NCBI GenBank assembly: GCA_021205095.1
Contig: JAJPYE010000025.1
Location: 1 to 53,442, forward strand
DNA length: 53,442 bases
Direction: 5' to 3'
Source: Oscillospiraceae bacterium
GTDB taxonomy: Bacteria; Bacillota; Clostridia; Oscillospirales; Oscillospiraceae
Shown here: positions 17,248-24,925 of the stretch, piece after piece
How the letters are laid out: each line of letters begins with the position of its first letter
How positions within the stretch are numbered: the stretch's first letter is position 1
The notes under the pieces: model-generated
The model's input: the letters and a program-made list of their open reading frames with translations, nothing else
Database searches by the model: none
Told to the model about the DNA's origin: nothing
Made by a program: the position numbers and the translations under genes

Positions 17248-18082
17248 ATGAAACGCAGAATTGTGTCGGATTCCTCTGCCAATATGCTGGCGTGGAAGGG
17301 AATGGATTTTGACTCTGTTCCGCTGAAAATCATTGCGGGGGAGAGGGAGTATGTGGACGACGCCCGCCTTGATCTGACGGGAATGTTGGATTACCTGAGT
17401 GATTACAAGGGAAAATCCGGCACCTCCTGTCCCAATGTGGCGGACTGGCTGGACGCCTTTCAGGGGGCAGATGAGATTTTTGCGCTCACGATTACAAGCT
17501 CCCTGTCTGGCAGTTATGCCATGGCGGTGCAGGCGCAGGAGGAGTATAAGGAGCTGCACCCGGAAGCCAAGGTCATGGTGCTGGACACCCTGTCCACCGG
17601 GCCTGAGATGGTGCTGATTATGGAAAAAATACAGGAACTGACCGAGGCGGGGCAGAGCTTTGAGGAGACAGAGGCCGCCGTGCGGGAATACAGCCATCAT
17701 ACTCATCTGTTTTTTTGCTCTGGAATCCATGAAAAACCTGGCGAACAATGGCCGGGTCAGTCATACGGTGGCGGCTTTGGCGGGCCTTTTGAGTATTCGT
17801 GCGCTGGGCGTGGCCAGCGAGGAGGGAACCCTTCAAATGCTCCACAATGGCCGGGGCTGGAAGCGAACCTTCCGCGCGATTATAGAGGAGCTGGAAAAAT
17901 ACGGCTTCACCGGCGGAAAGCTTCGCATTGCACACTGCCAGAACCCGTCGGCGGCGGAGGAGCTGGCGGAGCAGATTACCAGGCACTTTGGAAAATGTGA
18001 CCTCTCTATCCATCCTTGCACTGCGCTGTGCAGCTTTTATGCCGAGCGGGGCGGGCTGATGGTCGGCTTTGAGGGAGCGTAA
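17248..18082 (+). pseudogene. DegV-family fatty-acid-binding protein, frameshifted
   Basis: The DegV family binds fatty acids and serves as the FakB subunit for fatty acid kinase. The ATG at 17248 follows GGGAGG. Frame 1 encodes the N-terminal half (RIVSDSSANM, the TSCPNVADW segment, ITSSLSGSY). It runs out of homology inside seven T residues at 17710-17716. The C-terminal half (FFALESMKNLANNGRVS to the end at 18082) continues in another frame. Reading six T instead of seven gives a continuous protein of about 278 residues, the normal DegV length. The rest of the sequence is well preserved, so this is a very recent mutation, phase variation or slippage, or a sequencing error. The family assignment is firm; whether the gene is functional is not. 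Confidence 0.85.
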
Positions 18083-18093
18083 GAAAAGGATAT

Positions 18094-18118
18094 GCGCGGG
18101 CGGGGCCCGCGCTTTTTT
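18094..18118 (+). terminator. Terminator of degV
   Basis: Perfect 8 bp GC-only arms (GCGCGGGC) with a GGG loop are followed by six T residues. Confidence 0.9.
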
Positions 18119-18138
18119 ATGGTTTGCGTAAATAACGG

Positions 18139-18167
18139 TTGCCATTTTTGGAAAAACCGACTAAAAT
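18139..18167 (+). promoter_or_regulatory. Promoter of the DUF4430-ECF operon
   Basis: TTGCCA (18139-18144) and TAAAAT (18162-18167) have a 17-base spacer. The leader is only about 45 bases, too short for a cobalamin riboswitch. Confidence 0.65.
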
Positions 18168-18216
18168 AGAGACTGCGACGATTGGAGCCGCAAATTTTTG
18201 TAATCGGAGAGAGAAC

Positions 18217-18627
18217 ATGGAAAACAAAAAGAGTAACCAGAAAAAAACAACCCTTATCGTGCTGGCTGTCTGCATCGTGGTGGTGCTGGCCGTGGTGATC
18301 TGCTGGGCGTCCTTTGGCCCCAAGGCCCTGGAGGGCGTGAAGGACATCACCATCAACGTGGAACATTCCGACGGTACGGTAGCGACCTTCGACGTGGATA
18401 CCCAGGAGGAGTACCTGTATGCCGCCGTGGAGGACATGGGCCTCCTGGAGGGCGAGGACAGCGACTATGGTCTGTTTGTCACTGTGGTGGACGGCGAGGA
18501 GGCGGACTCCTCTGTTGGAGAGTACTGGATGTACAACTGCAACGGGGAAATGGCCCTTTATGGCGTAGAATCCCAGCCCATTGCGGACGGGGACGTATAC
18601 GACTTCTACCTCTATATATATGAGTAA
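18217..18627 (+). CDS. DUF4430 (transcobalamin C-terminal-like) membrane-anchored protein
   Basis: 136 residues. The ATG at 18217 has GGAGAG upstream. A short basic N-terminus precedes one hydrophobic segment (residues 11-32), an uncleaved anchor. The extracytoplasmic part (about 40-136) matches the DUF4430 fold, related to the C-terminal domain of transcobalamin and intrinsic factor (ITINVEHSDG, YLYAAVEDMGLL, YWMYNCNGEMA). Members of this family are inferred to bind a cofactor at the cell surface. The stop overlaps the start of an ECF S component, so I infer that it hands a ligand, possibly a corrinoid or other vitamin, to that transporter. The ligand is not established by the sequence. Confidence 0.8.
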   Translation: MENKKSNQKKTTLIVLAVCIVVVLAVVICWASFGPKALEGVKDITINVEHSDGTVATFDVDTQEEYLYAAVEDMGLLEGEDSDYGLFVTVVDGEEADSSVGEYWMYNCNGEMALYGVESQPIADGDVYDFYLYIYE

Positions 18628-19132
18628 GCTCTCCCTGCGGGAGCTTGTGCCCCTGAGCCTGATTGGGGCGTTGCTGGTGGTCAGCAAGCAGCTTATGACC
18701 TTTTTGCCGAACATCGAGCCTGTCACCATGCTGCTGATATGTACAACCATGGTATATGGGCTGAAGGCCCTTTACCCCTGCTGCATCTTCGTACTGCTCC
18801 AGGGGCTGCTGTACGGCCTGGGAATGTGGTTTATCAGCTACCTTTACATATGGCCTCTGCTGGTGCTGGCGGTATACCTGCTGCGGCGGAATACCTCCTG
18901 GATCCTCTGGACGGTGGTGGGGGCCATGTATGGGCTGTGCTTTGGGGCGCTGTGCGCCATTCCGTATTTTTTCATCGGTGGCTGGCAGATGGCTTTTGCC
19001 TATTGGATTGCGGGGATTCCCTATGACCTGCTCCACCTGGTCGGCAATGCCCTGATGTGCGGTATATTTTTAAAGCCCCTGACCGGGCTTTTGCGGCGTC
19101 TGGCCAGGGGACAGTATCCCCCAGTGCCCTGA
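18620..19132 (+). CDS. ECF transporter S component (substrate-specific membrane subunit)
   Basis: 170 residues. The start ATG lies within the last codons of the preceding gene (8-base overlap). About five or six hydrophobic segments and a short basic end are seen, typical of small ECF S components. These capture vitamins or their precursors and use a shared EcfT/EcfA module, which is not encoded in this window. Tight coupling with a DUF4430 protein suggests a common ligand. The substrate cannot be read from the sequence; a corrinoid is a guess based on the partner fold. Confidence 0.78.
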   Translation: MSKLSLRELVPLSLIGALLVVSKQLMTFLPNIEPVTMLLICTTMVYGLKALYPCCIFVLLQGLLYGLGMWFISYLYIWPLLVLAVYLLRRNTSWILWTVVGAMYGLCFGALCAIPYFFIGGWQMAFAYWIAGIPYDLLHLVGNALMCGIFLKPLTGLLRRLARGQYPPVP

Positions 19133-19154
19133 CGCGGAATAGGAGGCATGGAAT

Positions 19155-19712
19155 ATGACAGAAATCGAGGAATATAAGGCCCAGGCGGCGGAAGCGATGA
19201 AGGAGCTTGTACAGGCGGCGCGGCTGACCCCAGGCCAGATCGTGGTGGTGGGGTGCAGCACCAGCGAGGTGACAGGCCACCGTATCGGCAGCTTTTCCGC
19301 GCCGGAGATTGGTCAGGCCCTTTTTGAGGGAGTGCAGTCGGTGCTGACCCCGCTGGGGCTGTTTCTAGCCGCCCAGTGCTGCGAGCATTTGAATCGGGCC
19401 ATTGTTATTGACCGTCCCACGACAGGGTTGTCTCATCTGCCGATGGTGAACGTGGTGCCGCAGCCCAAGGCGGGGGGGAGCTTTGCAACTGCTGCCTACC
19501 ATGGATTTGAAAATCCTGTGGTTTTGGAGCATATACATGCCGATGCCGGATTGGACATTGGCGGCACGCTGATCGGGATGCACCTGCGCGAGGTGGCTGT
19601 CCCTGTGCGTCTGACCCAGAACCATATCGGCCAGGCATCCGTTCTTGCTGCGCGCGTCCGTCCCAAATTCATTGGAGGCGAACGGGCGATATATGATGAG
19701 AGAATGAAGTAA
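19155..19712 (+). CDS. YwlG/TIGR01440 family protein
   Basis: 185 residues with AGGAGG eight bases before the ATG. It matches the widely conserved Firmicutes family called YwlG or DUF436 (VVVGCSTSEVTGHRIG near residues 31-46; GGSFATAAYHGFENPVV). The molecular function is not established. It lies 22 bases after the ECF S component and probably shares its transcript, ending at the bidirectional terminator at 19750. Confidence 0.9.
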   Translation: MTEIEEYKAQAAEAMKELVQAARLTPGQIVVVGCSTSEVTGHRIGSFSAPEIGQALFEGVQSVLTPLGLFLAAQCCEHLNRAIVIDRPTTGLSHLPMVNVVPQPKAGGSFATAAYHGFENPVVLEHIHADAGLDIGGTLIGMHLREVAVPVRLTQNHIGQASVLAARVRPKFIGGERAIYDERMK

Positions 19713-19749
19713 TACGAATCAACAAGTTTGTTGGAAGGCCATTTACCAA

Positions 19750-19797
19750 AAAAAAGAGGAATTTCTGCGGTGTTTCCCACAGAAATTCCTCTTTTTT
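19750..19797. terminator. Strong bidirectional terminator
   Basis: Arms of 18 bp (AAAAAAGAGGAATTTCTG at 19750-19767 and its complement at 19780-19797) give A and T runs on both sides. It closes the YwlG operon and marks the left border of the accessory island. Confidence 0.85.
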
Positions 19798-20495
19798 GCT
19801 GTCATTCATTACTCTGGCCATTACAGCATTAATGACAGCATCTTCAATAGGAACCTTTCGGACACTCTTGCGTTTGGCAGTGCAGGTTTTATTCTTCTTG
19901 CTGTTTACACAGCGGTAATAATGGTATCTTCGCCCATTGCTGCCGCTTGTACCACACTCACCCACCATCATAGCTCTGCAAGTGCCACAGATGAGCTTAG
20001 TGGTCAGAAGATAATCGTCCTCGGCCTTGTGCCTGGCAGGGGCCTTGCTTGGATCTATTTGATAATGCCGATCTTCATCGATGATATAGCCAAATGTAGG
20101 TGTTCCTCCATTAAACTTGCATTTCAGCGCGTTTTCTGTGTGACCCCTGAGTACATTCTCCGATAGTTCGGCAGAATAGTATTCCGCCATTCCCTCCAAT
20201 AGGGATTCAAGAATGATGCCCTCCGGCCCGTCCGAGATGTTCTCTGTGGCAGACAACACCTTTACGTTGTGCTTGCGGAGCATGGCTTTGTAGTGGGCGC
20301 TGTCGTAGCAGTTTCGTGCAAATCTATCTAGTTTCCACACTACGATGACATCAAATGAACCTTTAGCGGAATCCGCTATCATACGCTGAAAATCAGGGCG
20401 ATGGTCTGTCCTGGCGGATACTGCGCGGTCGATATAGTGCCGCACGATGGTTATATCGTTTTTCTCACAGTATGCAGTACATTCGCGAAGCTGTC
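19798..20495 (-). pseudogene. Remnant of a large serine recombinase
   Basis: The minus-strand frame shows part of a resolvase catalytic domain (VVWKLDRFARN, then SLLEGMAEYYSAELSENV) and the zinc-ribbon segment (LICGTCRAMMVGECG). The N-terminal strand carrying the nucleophilic serine is missing: homology starts at about 20495 with a segment corresponding to residue 30 or later. The central recombinase domain is deleted between PSKAPARHKA and the zinc ribbon. The C-terminus runs into the terminator. The protein is therefore inactive and marks an old large-serine-recombinase element. The stretch 20496-20675 upstream holds no gene. Confidence 0.85.
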
Positions 20496-20675
20496 ACTAT
20501 TGTAGAGCATTTGATTAGGTGGCTCAAATGTTCATTGTCATTTTTGCTTTAGTGGCTCAAGTCCATTTTAGCATTCACAACTGTAATATCACAAAAGAAG
20601 ATATATGTAAATACTGTATTTATGGATGCTCCTGAAATTTTCCCTAGTCTGAGAAGCAGAAAAACAATAATTTCC

Positions 20676-20704
20676 TTGACATGGCTCCAATTGTGCGCTA
20701 TACT
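20676..20704 (+). promoter_or_regulatory. Promoter of the HgdB-type operon
   Basis: TTGACA (20676-20681) and TATACT (20699-20704) have a 17-base spacer. The strong promoter is immediately followed by palindromes that could repress it. Confidence 0.8.
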
Positions 20705-20730
20705 AACAATAGTTAGTTTTGACTGACTAA
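20702..20730 (+). promoter_or_regulatory. Overlapping palindromes, candidate metal-regulator operator
   Basis: ACTAAC-AATA-GTTAGT (20702-20717) overlaps the -10 box, and TTAGT-N8-ACTAA (20713-20730) follows, sharing bases. The TTAGTT/ACTAA half-sites resemble DtxR/IdeR-family boxes (TTAGGTTAGCCTAACCTAA), and the first gene downstream is an iron-complex-type binding protein. A TetR or MarR regulator would also fit. Confidence 0.5.
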
Positions 20731-20757
20731 TTTATTTTTAATAGAAGAGGTTTTCAT

Positions 20758-21939
20758 ATGAAGAAGCTGCTCGCACTTTTACTGGCATTGGTCATGGTGC
20801 TGTCCCTGACAGCCTGTGGTAGCTCCACTGACTCCGATGATTCCGCTGCAGAGGATGGCGAATCGGGCACGAATGAAACAATAGAGGAAACGACTGAGGT
20901 GGAATCGGAGATTTCCGCAGATGTCGAGGATGAAACTGTCTATCCTATCGAGATAGAGAGCGACTGGGGAACTGCAGTTATTGAATCTGAGGTAAATGCT
21001 ATTGCAGTTTTTGACATAGGAATGCTGGACATTTTGGACACCTTGGGCTTCGGTGACCGCGTAGTGGCTGTTACTAGCGGCCTGGCTATGCCCGACTATC
21101 TTTCCGACTATTCTGGTGACAGCTATGTTGATTTGGGTGGTTTTAAAGATTGGGATCAGGATGCACTGGCTGAGAGTAATCCCGACCTGATTCTGGCTGG
21201 CTTCCGTCAGACTAAGAGCGTTGATGTTGTAGACGCTATCGCTCCCGTTATCTATTTCGGTACTACTGATGCAGATACTGCAGAGGCTTATATGGCGTGG
21301 CTGGGGGATCGCGTAGGCGCTATCACGACCCTATTTGGCGGTGTGGATGAGGCTCAGGAGTATCTGGATCAAATTCAGGAAATGATCGACGCCATTCAGG
21401 GCTATACTGCCGAAAATGAGATCACGTTTATCAGCGTAACCTGCGAGGATGGCGGCCTGTCTATCGGCGGCAACAATTCCAGTTCCTTGTTGGGCGGTGT
21501 TTTAGGGCTGGTTTCCGCTTATGAAGAAGAGGAAGGTTCTGACCAAGGACGGGGCGGCGACACAGGCAGCGAGGCTGAGAGTGCCTCTGCAGAAGCCGCC
21601 GATGGGGAGATCCGCAGCGAGGGCCGTGTTGAGGACGAGTCCTCCTCCGATGAGCTGGAAACTGCTGATGTGACTGAACAAAATGCTACAGTTGCCAACA
21701 CAATTATCGAAACCGCGCCCACCTATGTCTTTGTATTCGATAAGGATGCCGGGGAGAATATGACAGATGTAGAGACTGCGCAGGAAGCTGTGGAATCGAC
21801 CGAGCTTGTAAACTCTGATCTCTATCAGGAAGGACGCATCGTCTACATGGACGAGGCCCTTTGGTACAGCGCTGACGGCGGCCTGACCTCCACGATCATG
21901 CAGCTCGAACAGATCATGGAGCTGCTTGGCATCTCTTGA
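20758..21939 (+). CDS. Iron-siderophore-type substrate-binding lipoprotein with acidic insertion
   Basis: 393 residues. Signal peptide with lipobox LTAC (Cys20), then an acidic Ser/Thr linker (21-60). Residues 70-240 match the YclQ/FatB-like class III (siderophore) binding-protein fold (MLDILDTLGFGDRVVAV, ESNPDLILAGFRQ, DAIAPVIYFG). After SIGGNNSSSLLGG the usual region is replaced by a long acidic, Ser/Gly/Glu-rich insertion (about 256-308). Then PTYVFVFDKD resumes the fold. It is therefore an extracytoplasmic lipoprotein that probably binds a metal chelate. No ABC permease or ATPase follows; HgdB-type redox genes do. It may deliver its ligand to the redox membrane proteins or to a permease encoded elsewhere. 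Confidence 0.82.
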   Translation: MKKLLALLLALVMVLSLTACGSSTDSDDSAAEDGESGTNETIEETTEVESEISADVEDETVYPIEIESDWGTAVIESEVNAIAVFDIGMLDILDTLGFGDRVVAVTSGLAMPDYLSDYSGDSYVDLGGFKDWDQDALAESNPDLILAGFRQTKSVDVVDAIAPVIYFGTTDADTAEAYMAWLGDRVGAITTLFGGVDEAQEYLDQIQEMIDAIQGYTAENEITFISVTCEDGGLSIGGNNSSSLLGGVLGLVSAYEEEEGSDQGRGGDTGSEAESASAEAADGEIRSEGRVEDESSSDELETADVTEQNATVANTIIETAPTYVFVFDKDAGENMTDVETAQEAVESTELVNSDLYQEGRIVYMDEALWYSADGGLTSTIMQLEQIMELLGIS

Positions 21940-21948
21940 TTGCCTGGT

Positions 21949-23160
21949 ATGTCAGCAATTGCATCAGAGCTGGAAAAAGGATTTGGAATACTCCGGGAAT
22001 GTTGTCCCATTCCCGGAGCTCTTGATTATTTCTTCTCCCTGACAGAAAAATATTTTGACCCGGAACCACGGCGGCATGAGCGGGAAGTGATGATTTTAGG
22101 CCCAAGCTTCCCGGAGGAGCTTCTGATGGCCTATCATATTTATCCTCATTGGGTTCCCGGTGGCGGACTTGCTGTGGGAGATTCCGTGGACAGTATGGTG
22201 CCGCGTGACGCGGATGCGACCTCGCGCTCCATCTTCGGATATTTGAACGCATATCAGGATAAGACCGGGAAGAAACTGCCGGTCATTGTCCCTATCACAG
22301 GAGATAATCTGCGAAAGCTGTGTTATCTTTTGGAAGAGGATGGATGGAAGGTTTATCCTCTGGATATTATGCCTTATGCATCTTCCGGCAGCCTTTATTT
22401 TTCCATCGCCACTCAATTAGATAACATTATGGATTCTCTGACTCTGCGGTGGCAGATACCGGGAACAGCCAAGGGGCTGCGGCGAGCTGCGCAGAAAACG
22501 ACTCAAGCAAAGACTGTCCTTTACAGGCTGTTTCATGATCCTGACATACATCTGAACGGTATCATAAGGCATTATTTGGCGACCACCTATTTTTATGCCG
22601 ACGATCTGACAGAATGGACAAAAGAGCTGGAATGCCTGGGAAGCACTCTTAGAACTACGAACCATTCAACGGACTCGAATCGTCCCGGCGTCTTAATTAT
22701 CGGCTCGCCTGTCCTATTCCCTAACTACAAGGTTCCGCTTTTGCTGGAAGAATGTGGGCTTGAAATAGTGGATTTTTGCAGTTGGATAACGGGAAAGACT
22801 CAGTTTGTGGAAAATATGCCTCCGCTCCCGATGTTTAGTAGGCAAAAGGCTCTTCGGCAGCTTGTCGCTGGCTCCTACAGCCAGGAAAGCTCCGGTGCAT
22901 TTGTCCAGAACCAGGGCTTGTATACCCAGGCTGTCCAGCGGCTGGAAAGGACTGATCTGTGCGGCGTTATTCTTCATATTCTTAAAGGACAAATTGAATA
23001 CGATTTTGAAGCTGACCGTCTGGAAAGTCTTTTCGCCAAGAGAAATCTTCCTGTATTTCGCCTGGAGACCGATTACCACGACAACGACGTGGAGCAGCTT
23101 CGCATTCGGCTGGAGGCTTTTTCTGAGCTTTTAAAACAAGATATGACATCCAGGACATGA
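21949..23160 (+). CDS. HgdB-superfamily protein lacking the cluster cysteines
   Basis: About 403 residues from the ATG at 21949. A TTG directly after the upstream stop is an alternative start. There is no clear ribosome binding site, so translation is probably coupled to the gene before it. It is homologous to the 2-hydroxyacyl-CoA dehydratase component B/D family and to the second HgdB gene of this operon, best at the C-terminus (LPVFRLETDYHDNDVEQLRI). At the positions where that paralogue has cysteines it has other residues: MVPRDADATS for TPRDACPLVK, VPITGDNL for VPTTCDCK, LKGQIEYD for LRGCLVYD. It therefore should not hold the Fe-S cluster in the usual way. It may be a structural partner in a heterodimer. 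This is inference from local alignment by eye. Confidence 0.8.
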   Translation: MSAIASELEKGFGILRECCPIPGALDYFFSLTEKYFDPEPRRHEREVMILGPSFPEELLMAYHIYPHWVPGGGLAVGDSVDSMVPRDADATSRSIFGYLNAYQDKTGKKLPVIVPITGDNLRKLCYLLEEDGWKVYPLDIMPYASSGSLYFSIATQLDNIMDSLTLRWQIPGTAKGLRRAAQKTTQAKTVLYRLFHDPDIHLNGIIRHYLATTYFYADDLTEWTKELECLGSTLRTTNHSTDSNRPGVLIIGSPVLFPNYKVPLLLEECGLEIVDFCSWITGKTQFVENMPPLPMFSRQKALRQLVAGSYSQESSGAFVQNQGLYTQAVQRLERTDLCGVILHILKGQIEYDFEADRLESLFAKRNLPVFRLETDYHDNDVEQLRIRLEAFSELLKQDMTSRT

Positions 23161-23164
23161 TTTT

Positions 23165-24925
23165 ATGAAGTCAATTATCAAAACGATACTAAAACATTGG
23201 AAGCTTTTGATCTTCTGCGTTCTTCTGGGAGTGTTCGCCTATTATTCCTGGAAATTCCCCTTCTATGAGTTCTCCGATGATACCACAGATTACACACTGA
23301 GCATGGTAGAGACAGACGACGGGGATTACGGCATGTACTTCACCTATGATAACACAGATTTAACCCTGGTGCTGGAGAAAGGCATCGACACAGGTGATAT
23401 TCAATTCTATGGGCTTACCACATCTGGCATTGCTGTTATGAGTGAGGAACACATAGCCAGCCTGACCGGGGATTATACAGGCAGCTTTTTGGCCGTTTCC
23501 AAGCTGCAGTATAGCGACTACAACGGCGATGGCCAGAGAGACAGGCTACATATAGCGACTCGAACCGATATGGAGATCCTGCTTAGCAATGACACAGAGG
23601 GAGAAAAATACAGTGCTGAGGCTTTCCTGCTGGATGTGGTTCTGAATTATCGCCGGGAAGTACAACTATATTATAACGATGAGCCTCTGGCCGAAACACA
23701 GGTACAGGTAACAACAGCGGATGGCAGTGTTATTAACCAGACTACGGACGAGAACGGTGTCCTGGCCGCTTTGGGGGCAAGGGATGCCTGGAAGGGCTTC
23801 ACAGTGGCCTATTCCGAAAATCAGGTTGATTTTTATATTCTGACCTATCGAGCGGAACACAATACTATTTTCACCGCACGGCATTTCGCTGCGCTGACAC
23901 CGCTGCTGCTGATTATTGCTATCTCTGCACTGGGCATCCTGTTATGCTTATTCGCCCGCTGGTATTTAGAACGCAGGGCATATGGGAAGGATTATGTTCG
24001 GCGGTGGCGTCAAAAGCGGCCCCATGGCGGCATCACTTTTTCTCTGTTTGGGTTTATTCGCTGGTGCTGTATGCTGGCAGCCTGGGTGATCATCTTTTAT
24101 GGGGCCTACATATTCGGCGTCTGGTTTGACAATATTTCCCTGCCAGTATTTGCCTGCGGACTGTACAACGAAAATCAGTTCATCAGTGGCGGCTGTTATT
24201 ATCTGGCAAACCTGGATCTTCTGTTTGGTCTCTCCCTTGGCGAAATATTAGCCTATTGCTTCTCCATGCTGGCTTCTATGGTATTGTTGGGGCGGCTGAT
24301 TTGCGGCTTTTTATGCCCGATGGGTCTTTTGCAGGATGTAATACACCAGGTGCGCCTAGGACTGAAGGTGGATGGTATCGCCGTTGACGAAAAAATATAT
24401 GATGGTCTGAAGCTGATAAAGTGGGTATTTGTTATCCTGATGCTGAGCCTCTGTTTTGCAGGGGGAAAATTTTGCGATTTTTGCCCGGTTCAAACGCTGT
24501 CGCCAGCTTTCAGCGGTTTCAAGGTCAGCTTGTATGCAGGAGCGTTCGTCATGATTGGCGTCATGATCGGAAGCTTCTTCAAACATCGGTTTTGGTGTAC
24601 CATTTGTCCCCTTGGTTTTCTGATTGGTATTACACATAAAATATCCCCCGTCCAGTTAAAGAAACAATGCGAGGCGTGCACAAGCTGCGGAGCCTGCTAT
24701 GAAGCCTGTCCTATGGGAATCAAAACTATATATACAGAGCAGGAAAAAATAAAGGTTACAGACTGGGACTGCATTTTCTGCGGTGAATGTGTTCGAAACT
24801 GTCCGGAGGATAAGGCTTTGAGTATCACGTTTTTTGGCCTGCCGATTTATACCTCATCCAGAAAAAGGCTTATGAAACGCTATAACAAGAGCGATGAGAT
24901 GGTGGAAAAGGAAGGAAAGTTATGA
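23165..24925 (+). CDS. Membrane polyferredoxin (NapH/NosR-like) with extracytoplasmic domain
   Basis: 586 residues. One N-terminal membrane segment (about 14-32) and an extracytoplasmic domain (about 35-230) with an Ig-like or carboxypeptidase-regulatory-like stretch (QVQVTTADGSVINQTTDENG). Then about five more membrane helices carrying FLCPMGLLQD and CPLGFLIG, the paired CxxxCP-like motifs of NapH/NosR/CcoG proteins. The C-terminus (about 500-550) holds two [4Fe-4S] motifs, CEACTSCGACYEACP and CIFCGECVRNCP. It should move electrons between cytosolic donors and the membrane or outer face. The stop overlaps the next HgdB gene by 4 bases (ATGA), implying stoichiometric expression with it. The N-terminal domain is unlike ordinary NapH. 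Confidence 0.85.
   Translation: MKSIIKTILKHWKLLIFCVLLGVFAYYSWKFPFYEFSDDTTDYTLSMVETDDGDYGMYFTYDNTDLTLVLEKGIDTGDIQFYGLTTSGIAVMSEEHIASLTGDYTGSFLAVSKLQYSDYNGDGQRDRLHIATRTDMEILLSNDTEGEKYSAEAFLLDVVLNYRREVQLYYNDEPLAETQVQVTTADGSVINQTTDENGVLAALGARDAWKGFTVAYSENQVDFYILTYRAEHNTIFTARHFAALTPLLLIIAISALGILLCLFARWYLERRAYGKDYVRRWRQKRPHGGITFSLFGFIRWCCMLAAWVIIFYGAYIFGVWFDNISLPVFACGLYNENQFISGGCYYLANLDLLFGLSLGEILAYCFSMLASMVLLGRLICGFLCPMGLLQDVIHQVRLGLKVDGIAVDEKIYDGLKLIKWVFVILMLSLCFAGGKFCDFCPVQTLSPAFSGFKVSLYAGAFVMIGVMIGSFFKHRFWCTICPLGFLIGITHKISPVQLKKQCEACTSCGACYEACPMGIKTIYTEQEKIKVTDWDCIFCGECVRNCPEDKALSITFFGLPIYTSSRKRLMKRYNKSDEMVEKEGKL

Noticed and set aside
17700-17725. Programmed ribosomal frameshift in degV
   Set aside because: DegV proteins are normally encoded in one frame and no stimulatory structure or internal ribosome site is evident; mutation, length variation or error is simpler.
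18119-18216. Cobalamin riboswitch before the DUF4430 gene
   Set aside because: The leader after the promoter is only about 45 bases and lacks a B12-box-like sequence.
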